Source: a virus. Taken from it: DNA of 25,595 bases. The DNA lies in IMG/VR virus record IMGVR_UViG_3300028376_000033, positions 1 to 25,595 of that record; one strand, 5' to 3'. Of the stretch, positions 1-7,859 are shown piece by piece (the first letter of the stretch is position 1; each line of letters starts with the position of its first letter). A model generated the notes under the pieces. That model searched no databases and was not told the DNA's origin. It saw nothing but the letters and a program-made list of their open reading frames with translations. Made by a program: the position numbers and the translations under genes.

Positions 1-1107
1 GGCGACCGCAGCCGCTATGGCATCACCAGCGGCACCAAGCTGTGTCTTGTTCCGCCGCCCCGGCTAGTGCAGGACACCAGCCCGCTGGAGGGGCTGTTTC
101 AAGGGGTGCACCACGATGGCAAGGGCCGTCCGGTGTCCTACCGGTGCGAAACCGTCACCACCGGACTGAAGGCAAAGCGTGACTATGCCGCGTTCGATGT
201 GGATGGGCGACCGCTGTTCATGCACGTGTTTGATCCGATGGACGCAACCGATGTTCGCGGCATTTCACTGTTGGCCCCGGCCTTCCGGAAGCACATTCAG
301 GCGGAAATGCTGGATGACGCGACCCTGCAAATGGCCATTCTGCAGACGGTCTTTGCCATCACGCTTACCAGTGAAGCGCCAAGCCAAGATGCCTACGAGG
401 CGCTGGAAGTGCTGAAGGAGAGCGAAGGCGGCACGGGGTACGCGCAGGAATATCTGGACTATCTTGGGGCGCAGCTGGACCGCGCTGCGGATAGCCGGAT
501 TTCAGTCGGCTCCGATCCACAGGTGTCGCACCTTGGTCCCGGCGAAAAGCTGGGCATGGAGAGCGCGCAGGTTCCCGGTCAGGACTTCCTGCCGTTTTCG
601 AACAGCCTTGCCCGAGACATGGCCCGCACCATCGGCATCACCTATGGCGGGCTGACAATGGACCACACCGCTGCGACCTATTCCAGCGTGCGCATGGAGA
701 ATGCGTCCATATGGGCCGTGGTCATGCGGCGGCGCGAGCGCATCGCAGCGCCGATGTGTCAGATGGTCTACGGCAATTGGTTGGATGAAGAAGTCGGCGA
801 GGGCCGAATTCCATTCAAGGGTGGATATGAAGCCTTCCGCGCAAACCGCGACCGGGTGACTGCCGCCAATTGGCAAGGGCCTGCGAAGCCCACGGCTGAC
901 GATTACAAGTCGGCGCGGGCTTCGACCGAACGGCTGGCGAATGGCACCAGTTCCATCGCCAATGAGACCGGCGACCTTGGGGTGGACCCGGACGCTCTAT
1001 TTGAGCAACGCCAGCGGGAACACCAGCGCTATGTCGATGCTGGTATGGAATCGCCCTATGCGGCGCGGGATGTGCAACCCATCATCGAAACGGAGCCTGC
1101 CCCATGA
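1..1107 (+). CDS. Phage portal protein, lambda gpB-like (5' end cut by window)
   Basis: The reading frame is open from base 1, so this is the C-terminal 368 residues of a longer protein; lambda-family portals are usually about 500 residues. The portal forms the dodecameric ring at one capsid vertex through which DNA is packaged and to which the tail joins. The visible part has the family layout: a mixed alpha/beta body, a segment around LARDMARTIGITYGGLT leading into an YSSVRMEN motif, and a C-terminal stretch (NWQGPAKPTADDYKSARAS, then a GT..I.NETGDLGVDPD pattern) typical of lambda-type portals. A GTG at 67 lies inside the protein and is not its start. The stop overlaps the next start (ATGA), so the genes are probably translationally coupled. 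Family call from sequence pattern and position; confident. Confidence 0.88.
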   Translation, partial: GDRSRYGITSGTKLCLVPPPRLVQDTSPLEGLFQGVHHDGKGRPVSYRCETVTTGLKAKRDYAAFDVDGRPLFMHVFDPMDATDVRGISLLAPAFRKHIQAEMLDDATLQMAILQTVFAITLTSEAPSQDAYEALEVLKESEGGTGYAQEYLDYLGAQLDRAADSRISVGSDPQVSHLGPGEKLGMESAQVPGQDFLPFSNSLARDMARTIGITYGGLTMDHTAATYSSVRMENASIWAVVMRRRERIAAPMCQMVYGNWLDEEVGEGRIPFKGGYEAFRANRDRVTAANWQGPAKPTADDYKSARASTERLANGTSSIANETGDLGVDPDALFEQRQREHQRYVDAGMESPYAARDVQPIIETEPAP

Positions 1108-1364
1108 GTACGATGAAGGTTGGGCAGGATGTCGTGCAGATGGATGATCCCTGCGCGATGGCCGATGCGCTGCGCAAGGTTCGCATTCGCTTGAGTGCGG
1201 GCCAGCTGCGGGAAACCGTGCGCATGGACGGCGAAGAGGTGACTTTCCAGCGGGCGCGGCTGGATGACCTGAAACGGCTGATTGCGGAATACGAAAACCA
1301 GTGCCGCCGGAAGACCGGCAGCGCGACCCGGACCAGACATGCGAAGCGGTTCCGCTTTACCTGA
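1104..1364 (+). CDS. gpW-like head-tail joining protein
   Basis: 86 residues. In lambda, gpW (68 aa) plugs the portal after packaging and makes the binding site for gpFII. The pattern fits gpW: an N-terminal helix (AMADALRKVRIRLSAG), a short beta hairpin with charged turn (VRMDGEEVTFQRA), a second helix (LDDLKRLIAEYENQ) and a basic tail ending RHAKRFRFT, like the RR...GF end of gpW. The start ATG overlaps the portal stop in ATGA. In lambda gpW precedes the portal gene; here it follows it, a common order in other phages. The call rests on length, helix-hairpin-helix pattern and location. Confidence 0.72.
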   Translation: MSTMKVGQDVVQMDDPCAMADALRKVRIRLSAGQLRETVRMDGEEVTFQRARLDDLKRLIAEYENQCRRKTGSATRTRHAKRFRFT

Positions 1365-1381
1365 CCAACAAGGAGACAGAC

Positions 1382-2452
1382 ATGACCATCTTGGTTGATG
1401 GCGAACTCGTTCTTTACGGGTTCGTCGGGGATGACTTCTGGGGTGACGGTTTTTCCGCATCGCAGGTCATCGACGCGCTGGCGATGCTGGGGCGAGACGC
1501 AGACATCACCGTGCGCATCAATTCCGGCGGCGGCTATACGGATGACGGCATCGCCATCTACAACGCGCTGAGGGCGCATCGCGGCGACGTGGCCGTGGTG
1601 GTTGATGCCATTGCCGCATCGTCTGCTTCGGTCATCGCAATGGCCGGTGATACGATCACCATGCGGGCCGGTGCCCTGATGATGATCCATGACCCGGCGA
1701 AGTTCACGTGGGGCAACGCAGGTGACCACGAAAAGTCCACCGAAAGGCTGAACAAGCTGGCAGACCTGATGGCCGACATCTACGCGGAACAGACTGGCGA
1801 AGATGTGGACGCCATTCGCGAAGACATGAAGTCGGAGCTATGGCTGAACGGCGCTGAAGCCGTAGAGCGCGGCTTTGCGACCGAAACAGAAGGGGGCCGC
1901 GCCAAGGCCGTCGCCGCCTTCGACTACCGGGTTTATTCCCACGCCCCCAAGAAACTCGTGGCCATGGCGAAGAAGGAAAAGTGGTCTTTCGAAGCTGCGA
2001 CCCGAAATGCGGCGTCCGCCGCGCAACCCCCGGACCATGAAAAGGAGAAACCGACCATGGCACCCAAGCCCGAAGCGGCGGACAAGACATCCGCCAACCC
2101 GCCCACCGGTCAGGCGACCGGCGGTGCCGATGCCTCCAGCGCATCGGATGTGAAGGCCCGCATCAAAGCCATCACCGAAGACGATGCGGCAAAGGGACAC
2201 GAAACCCTTGCAAAGCATCTGGCCTTCGACACCGACATGACTGCCGAAGACGCCATTGCGGCCCTGAAGGCGGCGGCAACAGACGCGCCGCAGGCCAAGA
2301 CCGACGATGCGCCCGACCCCGCCAAGTATCAGGCGAGCCGCAGCGCCGCTGCTGATCTTGCGCAGCCTGCGCCGGGCGCTTCGGCCAAACCGAAGGCCAC
2401 CATCAACACCGGGGGCATCTATGCCGCCCGCCGTTCCGGAAAGGAGGCGTAA
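1382..2452 (+). CDS. Head maturation protease, ClpP/S14-like, with C-terminal scaffold region (lambda gpC-like)
   Basis: 356 residues from the ATG at 1382, which follows a good ribosome site (AAGGAG); an upstream in-frame ATG at 1301 lies inside the gpW-like gene and has no such site. Residues 1 to about 185 are a ClpP-like serine protease fold: INSGGG oxyanion segment (47-51), nucleophile Ser80 in AIAASSASVIAMAG, and His103 in MMIHDP. The third triad position is unclear, because the usual Asp at the end of the following helix (GFAD in many relatives) reads GFAT at residue 167. Residues 226-356 are Ala/Lys/Asp-rich and low in complexity, as in a scaffold. The protease trims scaffold and head proteins during prohead maturation. 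A second start inside the gene is described separately. Confidence 0.88.
   Translation: MTILVDGELVLYGFVGDDFWGDGFSASQVIDALAMLGRDADITVRINSGGGYTDDGIAIYNALRAHRGDVAVVVDAIAASSASVIAMAGDTITMRAGALMMIHDPAKFTWGNAGDHEKSTERLNKLADLMADIYAEQTGEDVDAIREDMKSELWLNGAEAVERGFATETEGGRAKAVAAFDYRVYSHAPKKLVAMAKKEKWSFEAATRNAASAAQPPDHEKEKPTMAPKPEAADKTSANPPTGQATGGADASSASDVKARIKAITEDDAAKGHETLAKHLAFDTDMTAEDAIAALKAAATDAPQAKTDDAPDPAKYQASRSAAADLAQPAPGASAKPKATINTGGIYAARRSGKEA
2057..2452 (+). CDS. Nested in-frame scaffold protein (lambda Nu3-like)
   Basis: Inside the protease gene, codon 226 is an ATG in the same frame, preceded by AAAGGAGAAA with about nine bases between GGAG and the ATG, as strong a ribosome site as any in the window. 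Translation from here gives 131 residues, rich in Ala, Lys, Asp and Pro, matching the part of the protein downstream of the protease domain. In lambda, scaffold Nu3 is made from an in-frame internal start of gene C in just this way, and the protease domain is fused to the scaffold so that it enters the prohead. The site is seen in the sequence; production of the short protein is inferred. Confidence 0.68.
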   Translation: MAPKPEAADKTSANPPTGQATGGADASSASDVKARIKAITEDDAAKGHETLAKHLAFDTDMTAEDAIAALKAAATDAPQAKTDDAPDPAKYQASRSAAADLAQPAPGASAKPKATINTGGIYAARRSGKEA

Positions 2453-2455
2453 GCC

Positions 2456-2836
2456 ATGGAAAACGCAACCATGCAGACCCGCAATCTGTCGTTCCTGCTG
2501 TCTGAAGCCGCCGGTCGCCGGTCGCGCAGCATCGTCACCATCGCCAATGGCGCAGGCAAGCTGGAAGCTGGCACCGTGCTGGGAAAGGTGACCGCGACCG
2601 GCGAATACGTCCCCGCCCCCAATGCCGAGGTGGTCGGGAAAGAAGGTGCCGAAACCGCCGTGGCCATTTTGGCCTACGGCGTCGATGCGACCGATCAAGC
2701 GGTGGAGGTTACCGCCATCGACCGCGATTCCGAAGCCAAGCTGCCGATGCTGTCTTTCGACGCCTCGGTGGATGACCAGACCAAAACCGACGCGAAAGTC
2801 GCGCAGCTGGACGCTGCGGGCATCCGCGTGCGCTAA
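2456..2836 (+). CDS. Capsid decoration protein, lambda gpD-like
   Basis: 126 residues. gpD trimers bind the expanded lambda capsid and hold it against DNA pressure. The sequence fits the family: a short flexible N-terminus, then the beta-rich core (TIANGAGKLEAGTVLGKVTATGEYVP begins it) with the G.VLG.VTATG.Y pattern common to head decoration proteins, then AVAILAYGVDAT and a C-terminal Ala/Gly segment. A very strong ribosome site (AAGGAGG) lies upstream of the ATG, as expected for a protein made in hundreds of copies. It sits between protease/scaffold and major capsid protein, the lambda order C-Nu3-D-E. Confidence 0.88.
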   Translation: MENATMQTRNLSFLLSEAAGRRSRSIVTIANGAGKLEAGTVLGKVTATGEYVPAPNAEVVGKEGAETAVAILAYGVDATDQAVEVTAIDRDSEAKLPMLSFDASVDDQTKTDAKVAQLDAAGIRVR

Positions 2837-2849
2837 GGAGACCGCGACA

Positions 2850-3848
2850 ATGTGGGAAACTGAATTTTCTGTGCTTGCCCTGACGGCAGCAATCAACAAT
2901 CAGCCGTTCGTGCCGGGCCAACTTGGCGCGACGGGCATCTTCGATGAAGACGGCGTGGCCGTGACCACCGTCAAAATCGAAGAGAACAACGGAACGCTGG
3001 CGCTGATCGAGCCGACCCCGCGCGGCGGCCCCGGTCAGACCGTTGGCGACGATGACCGCCGCACCATCCCGTTCGAAATCGACCATTACGAAATCAACGA
3101 TTCCGTTCTGGCCGATGAAATCCAAGGTGTGCGTCAGCTGGGCAGCGATGATCAGCTGGAAACCATCCAGAACCGGGTCGATGCGAAGCTGGCAAAGCAT
3201 GCGCGGGCGCATGATGCCACGCTGGAACACCAGCGGGTCGGGGCCATCAAGGGCGTCATCCTGTCGGGCAAGGGCAAGGTGCTGCACAACCTGTATGACC
3301 GCTTCGGGCTTGCAGTACCCGCGCCGGTCGCACTTGGTATCGACGTTGAGGTTTCGGGCATCGCCAGCAAGATCAAAGGCGATGTGGTCTATGCCATCGA
3401 AGATGACCTGGACGCACCCTATGACCGCATCCACGCGATGTGTGGGCGCGACTTCCACGATGCCCTGTGGGACCAGAAGGAGGTGCGCGAAACCTTCCTT
3501 GCCGACAACATGGGCTATCAGCTGCGCGACGGTGCCCCGGACGTGTTCACGGTTGGCAAGATCACGTTTGAGCGCTACCGCACCGGCAAGAAAGCAACCG
3601 CTGCGAACAGTGGCGCGGCCTTCATCGCCGCAAACGAAGCGCGCGTGTTTCCGGTCGGCGTGCCAGATCTGTTCATCACGCGCTTTGCACCTGCGGACCT
3701 CGAAGAAACGGTGAACACCATCGGCCTGCCGCGCTATGCGCATCAGTACGGCATGCCCAACGGCAAGGGCCGTCACCTTGACAGCCAGATGAACGCGATT
3801 TCGCTCTGCACCCGGCCCGGCGTGCTGAAAAAGCTGACCATCGCCTAA
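2850..3848 (+). CDS. Major capsid protein, lambda gpE-like
   Basis: 332 residues from the ATG at 2850, which follows TAAGGAG; the frame is open further upstream but has no ribosome site there. Length and content match lambda gpE (341 aa), the HK97-fold shell protein. Supporting segments are VKIEENNGTLALIEPTPRGG near the N-terminus, the acidic IPFEIDHYEINDSVLADEIQGVR run, and the central FHDALWDQKEVRETF segment, all typical of this family. It lies directly after the decoration gene and is followed by a strong hairpin, which probably limits readthrough from the heavily expressed head genes. Confidence 0.9.
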   Translation: MWETEFSVLALTAAINNQPFVPGQLGATGIFDEDGVAVTTVKIEENNGTLALIEPTPRGGPGQTVGDDDRRTIPFEIDHYEINDSVLADEIQGVRQLGSDDQLETIQNRVDAKLAKHARAHDATLEHQRVGAIKGVILSGKGKVLHNLYDRFGLAVPAPVALGIDVEVSGIASKIKGDVVYAIEDDLDAPYDRIHAMCGRDFHDALWDQKEVRETFLADNMGYQLRDGAPDVFTVGKITFERYRTGKKATAANSGAAFIAANEARVFPVGVPDLFITRFAPADLEETVNTIGLPRYAHQYGMPNGKGRHLDSQMNAISLCTRPGVLKKLTIA

Positions 3849-3873
3849 GACCTGAAGCGCGGGATAGTGAACC

Positions 3874-3903
3874 AAGGCCCGGCGGGAAGCTGCCGGGCCT
3901 TTG
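3874..3903 (+). terminator. Strong hairpin / probable terminator after major capsid gene
   Basis: A perfect 10-bp stem (AAGGCCCGGC with GCCGGGCCTT) closes an 8-base loop and runs into TTT. It lies 25 bases past the capsid stop. The T tract is short, so it may be a partial terminator or an mRNA-stabilising 3' end. The rest of the 113-base gap to the next gene shows nothing else but the AAGGAG site of the next gene. Confidence 0.65.
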
Positions 3904-3961
3904 GCCGCATCCCCAAGCGCCCGCGCGGCGTTTCGGAATGCAGCCTGTGAAGGAGACAATC

Positions 3962-4348
3962 ATGGCACAGTCGAAGAAGAAGTGGGTGGCCTTCAAAAGC
4001 AACGCCACCGTGCCCGCCGATGTGGTGGGCGAAAAGGCCGATCAGAAGGTGCAGATCGGGGAACCCGTTCAGCTGCCGGAAGCCTATGCTGACCATGTGG
4101 TGCAGGATGGGTTCGCCGCGTTCTGCGATGCGCCGAAAAAGGCCGCGCCGAAGAAATCCGGCGGGCAGTCAGCCGAGGAAAAGGCCGCTGCGGACGCCGC
4201 CGCCAAGCTGGAAGCGGCGCAGACGCGCGTCGATGACCTGACCGCCAAGATGGCAGGCATGTCCGAAAGTGATGATGGGTGGGACGCTATCACGAAGGAA
4301 ATGGCTGACGCTGAAGCTGAATTTGCCGCGCTGCAGCCCGCATCCTGA
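3962..4348 (+). CDS. Small head-associated protein with coiled-coil C-terminus (positional gpFI analogue)
   Basis: 128 residues from the ATG at 3962, chosen because GAAGGAG lies just upstream; an ATG at 3938 is in frame but lacks a site. Residues 1-55 look like a small beta-rich domain (KKWVAFKSNATVPADVVGEKADQKVQIGE...). Residues 60 to 128 are Ala/Lys/Glu-rich with heptad spacing, so a coiled coil is likely (EEKAAADAAAKLEAAQTRV, then MADAEAEFAAL). It sits between major capsid and connector genes, where lambda has the packaging-assist protein FI. I see no firm family match; the FI analogy is by position only. Confidence 0.6.
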   Translation: MAQSKKKWVAFKSNATVPADVVGEKADQKVQIGEPVQLPEAYADHVVQDGFAAFCDAPKKAAPKKSGGQSAEEKAAADAAAKLEAAQTRVDDLTAKMAGMSESDDGWDAITKEMADAEAEFAALQPAS

Positions 4349-4719
4349 TGGACCAAAGTTTGCGTGAAGACCTGATGGCGGAAGTGGATGATGTGTGGTC
4401 GGAAACTGTCCGCCATCTTCCGCTGGCCGATGGTCGCCAAGACCCTGAACGCGCACCGGCGGAATTCACCGCTGTGCTGCGGACGGGTGACCGCGATGCG
4501 GAGCGAATGAACTTCGGGCGCGGGAACAGCGCCCGTGCGGGCGTGACGGCTGACGGCGGACATCTGCGCATCGACCGGTCGGTGTATGCCACGCTGGTGG
4601 TTCGCAAGGGTGACAAGGTGGTGGCGCTGGACCGCGATGGCCAGCCCGTGTTCGAAGTGCTGTCGGTCGATGACCGTTCGCACCTTCGACTGATTTGCGA
4701 ACTTGGGGATGCAAGCTGA
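4348..4719 (+). CDS. Head-tail connector / stopper candidate (gpFII-like by position)
   Basis: 123 residues, starting in a TGATG overlap with the previous stop and ending in the same kind of overlap with the next gene, so the three are probably coupled. An N-terminal helical segment (residues 1-20) precedes a beta-rich C-terminal half (VYATLVVRKGDKVVALDRDG, then PVFEVLSVDDRSHLRLICEL), as in small beta-barrel stopper proteins such as lambda gpFII (117 aa), which caps the filled head and docks the tail. The residue match is weak; length, order and fold impression support the call. Confidence 0.55.
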   Translation: MDQSLREDLMAEVDDVWSETVRHLPLADGRQDPERAPAEFTAVLRTGDRDAERMNFGRGNSARAGVTADGGHLRIDRSVYATLVVRKGDKVVALDRDGQPVFEVLSVDDRSHLRLICELGDAS

Positions 4720-5495
4720 TGTCGATGACGATGATGGCGTTGCGGATTGCTGCGGTTCAGGCGCTGAAGGCTGGCGGCACGCTTGTTGGTGACAACGTGC
4801 TGGACAGTCAGATTTCCGCTATCGACCAAACAGCGGACGGGCAGCTGCGCAGCGACCAGCAGCGGCCCTTCATCGCGGTCTACACCGATGCGGCCAAGTC
4901 CCAAAATGTGGGCCAGACCGGTCTACGGTCGAATGGAAGGGTGGACATCATGTTCAACTGCGGCGTGTCGGTCACGATGGCTGAAACGAACAAGGAAACC
5001 GGGGAGACGCAAATTGTGGATTTGTTCCCGGCGACCGACGCCAATCTGGAAGCGGTTCTGGATGCGCTGGACGTTCAGATAAGTCGTGTCCTGACCGACC
5101 CCGACAACCCTTGGGCGCAGGTCTTCGGAGATTTCGTGCAAGCCTATGTGGCGAAGGAACATGTCCGGTCAAGCAGCTCTGCGGAAAACGTCCGCCTTGC
5201 AGCTGGCCAAACCAAGCTGTCGGTCGATGTCTTTGCCGACCCGCGCCACGGTCAGCCGCTGGCAGAAGGCGGGCCGTGGCCGCGCTTCATGGCCCTGATG
5301 GCCGAACACAACGTGCCGCAGCTGGCGCTGTTCCAGCAGTTGCTGGGCGACCCCGCGTCCGGCCCCTATGAGGAGTTCGAGCGGCTGACCGGCATGACCA
5401 CCCGCGATGCGCATGGGTTGCGCCTTTACACCTTCGGCGGCGTGGCGCGTGACGTGGTTGTAACGGACGCGACAAATGATGCGGTGCCGGTCTGA
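4719..5495 (+). CDS. Uncharacterised tail-completion/terminator candidate
   Basis: 258 residues from the ATG at 4719, inside a TGATG overlap. I do not recognise a family with confidence. It opens with a helical segment (MALRIAAVQALKAGGTLVGDNVLDSQI) and then mixed alpha/beta sequence (QRPFIAVYTDAA..., GRVDIMFNCGVSVTMAE, ATDANLEAVLDALDVQISRVL). This start, with a helix leading into a strand and a target-value pattern, resembles tail terminator proteins that fix tail length and join it to the head. Its position between head connector and baseplate genes fits this. It ends coupled to the gpV gene. Confidence 0.5.
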   Translation: MSMTMMALRIAAVQALKAGGTLVGDNVLDSQISAIDQTADGQLRSDQQRPFIAVYTDAAKSQNVGQTGLRSNGRVDIMFNCGVSVTMAETNKETGETQIVDLFPATDANLEAVLDALDVQISRVLTDPDNPWAQVFGDFVQAYVAKEHVRSSSSAENVRLAAGQTKLSVDVFADPRHGQPLAEGGPWPRFMALMAEHNVPQLALFQQLLGDPASGPYEEFERLTGMTTRDAHGLRLYTFGGVARDVVVTDATNDAVPV

Positions 5496-5968
5496 TGGCG
5501 GGCCTTCCGGAAATCATTGATGACCTGCGCCGCCGGGTTGGCGAGTTGGAGCGGCGCATTCGGTCGCAGTCGCGGACCGGCGTGATTGAGCAGGTGGACG
5601 CCGCGAGCGGCGTGGCGCGGGTGCGGCTTTTGGAAGGCGATACGCCTTTCCTGACCGGCTGGATACCATGGGAAGAGCCAGCAGCGGGGGCGAACAAGAC
5701 ACATAACCCACCTTCGGTGGGGCAGCAGGTGAAGCTGTATTCGGAGTCGGGCGACCTGCACGATGCCAGCATTCAGGGCAGTCTGAATTCGGATACGAAT
5801 GGCCGACCCTCCGGGGCTGGCGATGAATACGTTCTGGCGTCTGTGGGCGCGGCCAGCGTGACTATAAGTGGCGGAGGGGCGACCATGGTCCTGAAGGTGG
5901 GCGCAAGTACAATAACCATGACGGATGGCGGCATCGTAATGGACTCGCCGCGCATCGACCTGAACTGA
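5495..5968 (+). CDS. Baseplate assembly protein V (P2 gpV / Mu gp45-like spike)
   Basis: 157 residues. gpV trimers form the central spike that punctures the outer membrane. Residues 1-30 are helical (EIIDDLRRRVGELERRIRS), followed by an OB-fold region (TGVIEQVDAASGVARVRLL, then PFLTGWIPWEE and SVGQQVKLYSESGDL) and a C-terminal beta-helix-like tail rich in G, S, T and I (SVTISGGGATMVLKVGAS..). It is shorter than P2 gpV (211 aa), and the tip function is supplied by the separate PAAR gene directly downstream. Confidence 0.88.
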   Translation: MAGLPEIIDDLRRRVGELERRIRSQSRTGVIEQVDAASGVARVRLLEGDTPFLTGWIPWEEPAAGANKTHNPPSVGQQVKLYSESGDLHDASIQGSLNSDTNGRPSGAGDEYVLASVGAASVTISGGGATMVLKVGASTITMTDGGIVMDSPRIDLN

Positions 5969-6261
5969 TGCCTGCCGTCACAAGAAAAGGTGATGCCTGC
6001 ACCGGGCATGGCTGCTGGCCAGCGCGCCCAAGTAGTGAGGGCAGCGGCGATGTCTTTGCCAATGGCATCGCCGTGCACCGGCAGGGGGATGCGTGGCAGC
6101 CGCACACCTGTCCAGCCATACCGGAAACGCACGCCGGGGCGCTGGCCAGCGGGTCGGCCACTGTATTCGTGAACGGGCGTCAGGTTGGACGCATCGGGGA
6201 CCCCGTGAATTGCGGGTCAAGTGTTGCCGGCGGGTCTGGCGACGTTTTTGCGGGCGGATAG
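5968..6261 (+). CDS. PAAR-domain spike-tip protein
   Basis: 97 residues. PAAR proteins form a sharp metal-bound cone on the tip of phage and type VI secretion spikes. The sequence has the repeated G.GDVFANG / GSATVFVNG turns, G.AVHRQGDA, GRIGD, and His and Cys residues (CTGHGC, HTCP, NCG) suitable for binding a metal ion. The start overlaps the gpV stop (TGATG), so tip and spike are probably made together. Confidence 0.88.
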   Translation: MPAVTRKGDACTGHGCWPARPSSEGSGDVFANGIAVHRQGDAWQPHTCPAIPETHAGALASGSATVFVNGRQVGRIGDPVNCGSSVAGGSGDVFAGG

Positions 6262-6283
6262 CCCAAATCCAAGGAGTGAAGAA

Positions 6284-6511
6284 ATGACCGACACCAAAAC
6301 CGCCACGGCGGACTATGAAGTGACCCAATCTCGCGAAATCGGGGGCGTGTATCGCGCGGCGGGCGAGGTGATCACGATGATGCCCGCGCAAGCGAAATAC
6401 TATCTTCCGCCCTACGGCGCTGGCCTGAAACCCGCCGCAGCAAAGGCGGCAACAAAGCCGAAGGCGGATGCCGAAAAGCCCGCGACCAAGGGCGACAAGG
6501 CGGAAGGCTGA
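6284..6511 (+). CDS. Small protein with Ala/Lys-rich tail, function unknown
   Basis: 75 residues from the ATG at 6284, which follows AAGGAGTGAAGAA. The first 50 residues form a compact sequence (YEVTQSREIGGVYRAAGEV, then MMPAQAKYYLPPYGAGL), and the rest is a repetitive Ala/Lys/Pro tail. Similar short proteins occur between spike and gp25 genes of P2-like phages in alphaproteobacteria, but I know of no role. Position suggests a baseplate or tail accessory part. Confidence 0.55.
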   Translation: MTDTKTATADYEVTQSREIGGVYRAAGEVITMMPAQAKYYLPPYGAGLKPAAAKAATKPKADAEKPATKGDKAEG

Positions 6512-6516
6512 CCGCC

Positions 6517-6906
6517 ATGGACCTGAACCATAACACCGGGGGCGCGGTCGAAGGGTGGGATCACGTGGTGCAAAGCATCCAAACCATCCTTTCCACGCGG
6601 CTGAACGCCCGCGTTTTCCGGCGTGAATTCGGGTCCGAGGCTCCCGCACTGGTGGACGCGCCGATTAATGAGGCAAGCGTTCTTATGCTTTATGTCGCCG
6701 TGGCTGAGGCTTTGGAGCGGTGGGAGCCGCGATTTGAGTTGACGGACGTGTCAGTGGATGGCGCGGCCAGCGGGGTGATTACCATGACCCTGATCGGCAA
6801 CCACCGTCCAAATGCCCATACGGGTGACCTGACTACCGTTGTGGACCAAATTCAGACGATCCGCGTCATGCGTGACCGGGTGGAAAATTGGAGTCTTGCC
6901 GCATGA
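6517..6906 (+). CDS. Baseplate wedge protein W (P2 gpW / T4 gp25 family)
   Basis: 129 residues. gp25-family proteins are the lysozyme-like-named baseplate subunits that nucleate sheath assembly. Supporting patterns: an N-terminal VVQSIQTILSTRLNARV helix leading into FRREFGSEAPALVDAPI, the RR.FGS motif characteristic of the family, then the helical LMLYVAVAEALERWEPR segment followed by a strand (FELTDVSV), and a C-terminal strand. It lies directly upstream of gene J, the standard P2 order, and the stop overlaps the J start (ATGA). Confidence 0.87.
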   Translation: MDLNHNTGGAVEGWDHVVQSIQTILSTRLNARVFRREFGSEAPALVDAPINEASVLMLYVAVAEALERWEPRFELTDVSVDGAASGVITMTLIGNHRPNAHTGDLTTVVDQIQTIRVMRDRVENWSLAA

Positions 6907-7859
6907 GCCGCTTCGCCGCACTGGACCTTAGCGCACTACCGGACCCGGCTGCCATCGGCGTGTTGGACTTCGATGCCATCTTGGAGGCGCGACTGGCCGA
7001 ACTGGAAGCGCAGCTGGCAGAGGTGTTCGACGCGCCGAAGGTTGCCGAAGTCATGGCGCTGGCCCGCAACATTGCGTCCAGCCCGATGCGCTACCTGAAT
7101 GAAGCGGCGGCGGCGCGGGAACTGTATCTGGAAAATCGCATCAATGAAGCGGTGCGGTCTGTCTTCCTGTCCACGGCGCGCGGCGATGACCTTGACCAGA
7201 TCGGGGCCAATCGCGGCGTTGTGCGCAAGTTGCTGGATGACAGTGATCCGGAAAGCCCCGTCATGGAAGGCGACGAGGCATTTCGCGCGCGCATTCAGTT
7301 GGTCATCGAAGCTTGGTCGCCGCACGGCACAGAAGGGTCCTATGTTTATTGGGCGCTTGATGCGGATGACCGCGTGGCGGACGTGGCGGTCTATGGTCCG
7401 AACCACGGGCTGCACCCGGCCATTCCGCCCGCTGAACCCAAGATGGTCATCCTGTCCAGTGAGGGTGACGGCACGGCGGATGCCGCCCTTTTGGAGGCGG
7501 TCTTTACGCACTGCACCGTGGATAAGCGCCGCCCTGTCGCTGACAAGCTGACCGTTGTGTCCGCGCAGCCGGTGCCTTACGCCATCGAGGCCGTTCTTCA
7601 CGTCACGACACCGGAGACAGCATCGGCGGTTCAGGCCACCGCGCAGGCGGCTGCGGAAGCGTTCGTGAATAGCCGCATTCGGATCGGGCGGAAGCTATAC
7701 CGCACGTCACTTGCTGCCGCCCTGACCGTGAAGGGCGTGGTGGATGTGGAGTTGGTGTCGCCTGCGGCTGATTTGGACATCGGCCCCTTTGAAGCGCCCT
7801 ACTGCACCGGCATCACCCTGACGCTGCAGTCCATCACGGGGGGCTGGCGCGATGTTTGA
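6903..7859 (+). CDS. Baseplate assembly protein J (P2 gpJ-like)
   Basis: 318 residues from the ATG at 6903 in an ATGA overlap. gpJ forms the baseplate wedge with gpW and gpI. Seen: an N-terminal helical region, a segment (FLSTARGDDLDQIGANRGVVR) matching the G.dLD..g...g..R signature of baseplate J proteins, the conserved EAFRARIQLVIEAWSPHGTEGSY stretch, then a beta/alpha C-terminal part. Length is close to P2 gpJ (302 aa). The stop lies past the start of the next gene, so the two overlap by eight bases. Confidence 0.9.
   Translation: MSRFAALDLSALPDPAAIGVLDFDAILEARLAELEAQLAEVFDAPKVAEVMALARNIASSPMRYLNEAAAARELYLENRINEAVRSVFLSTARGDDLDQIGANRGVVRKLLDDSDPESPVMEGDEAFRARIQLVIEAWSPHGTEGSYVYWALDADDRVADVAVYGPNHGLHPAIPPAEPKMVILSSEGDGTADAALLEAVFTHCTVDKRRPVADKLTVVSAQPVPYAIEAVLHVTTPETASAVQATAQAAAEAFVNSRIRIGRKLYRTSLAAALTVKGVVDVELVSPAADLDIGPFEAPYCTGITLTLQSITGGWRDV

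Noticed and set aside
1838-2899. Long minus-strand open frames opposite head and tail genes (for example here and at 22182-23858)
   Set aside because: They mirror GC-rich coding sequence on the plus strand, show no ribosome sites or domain patterns, and cross several real genes.
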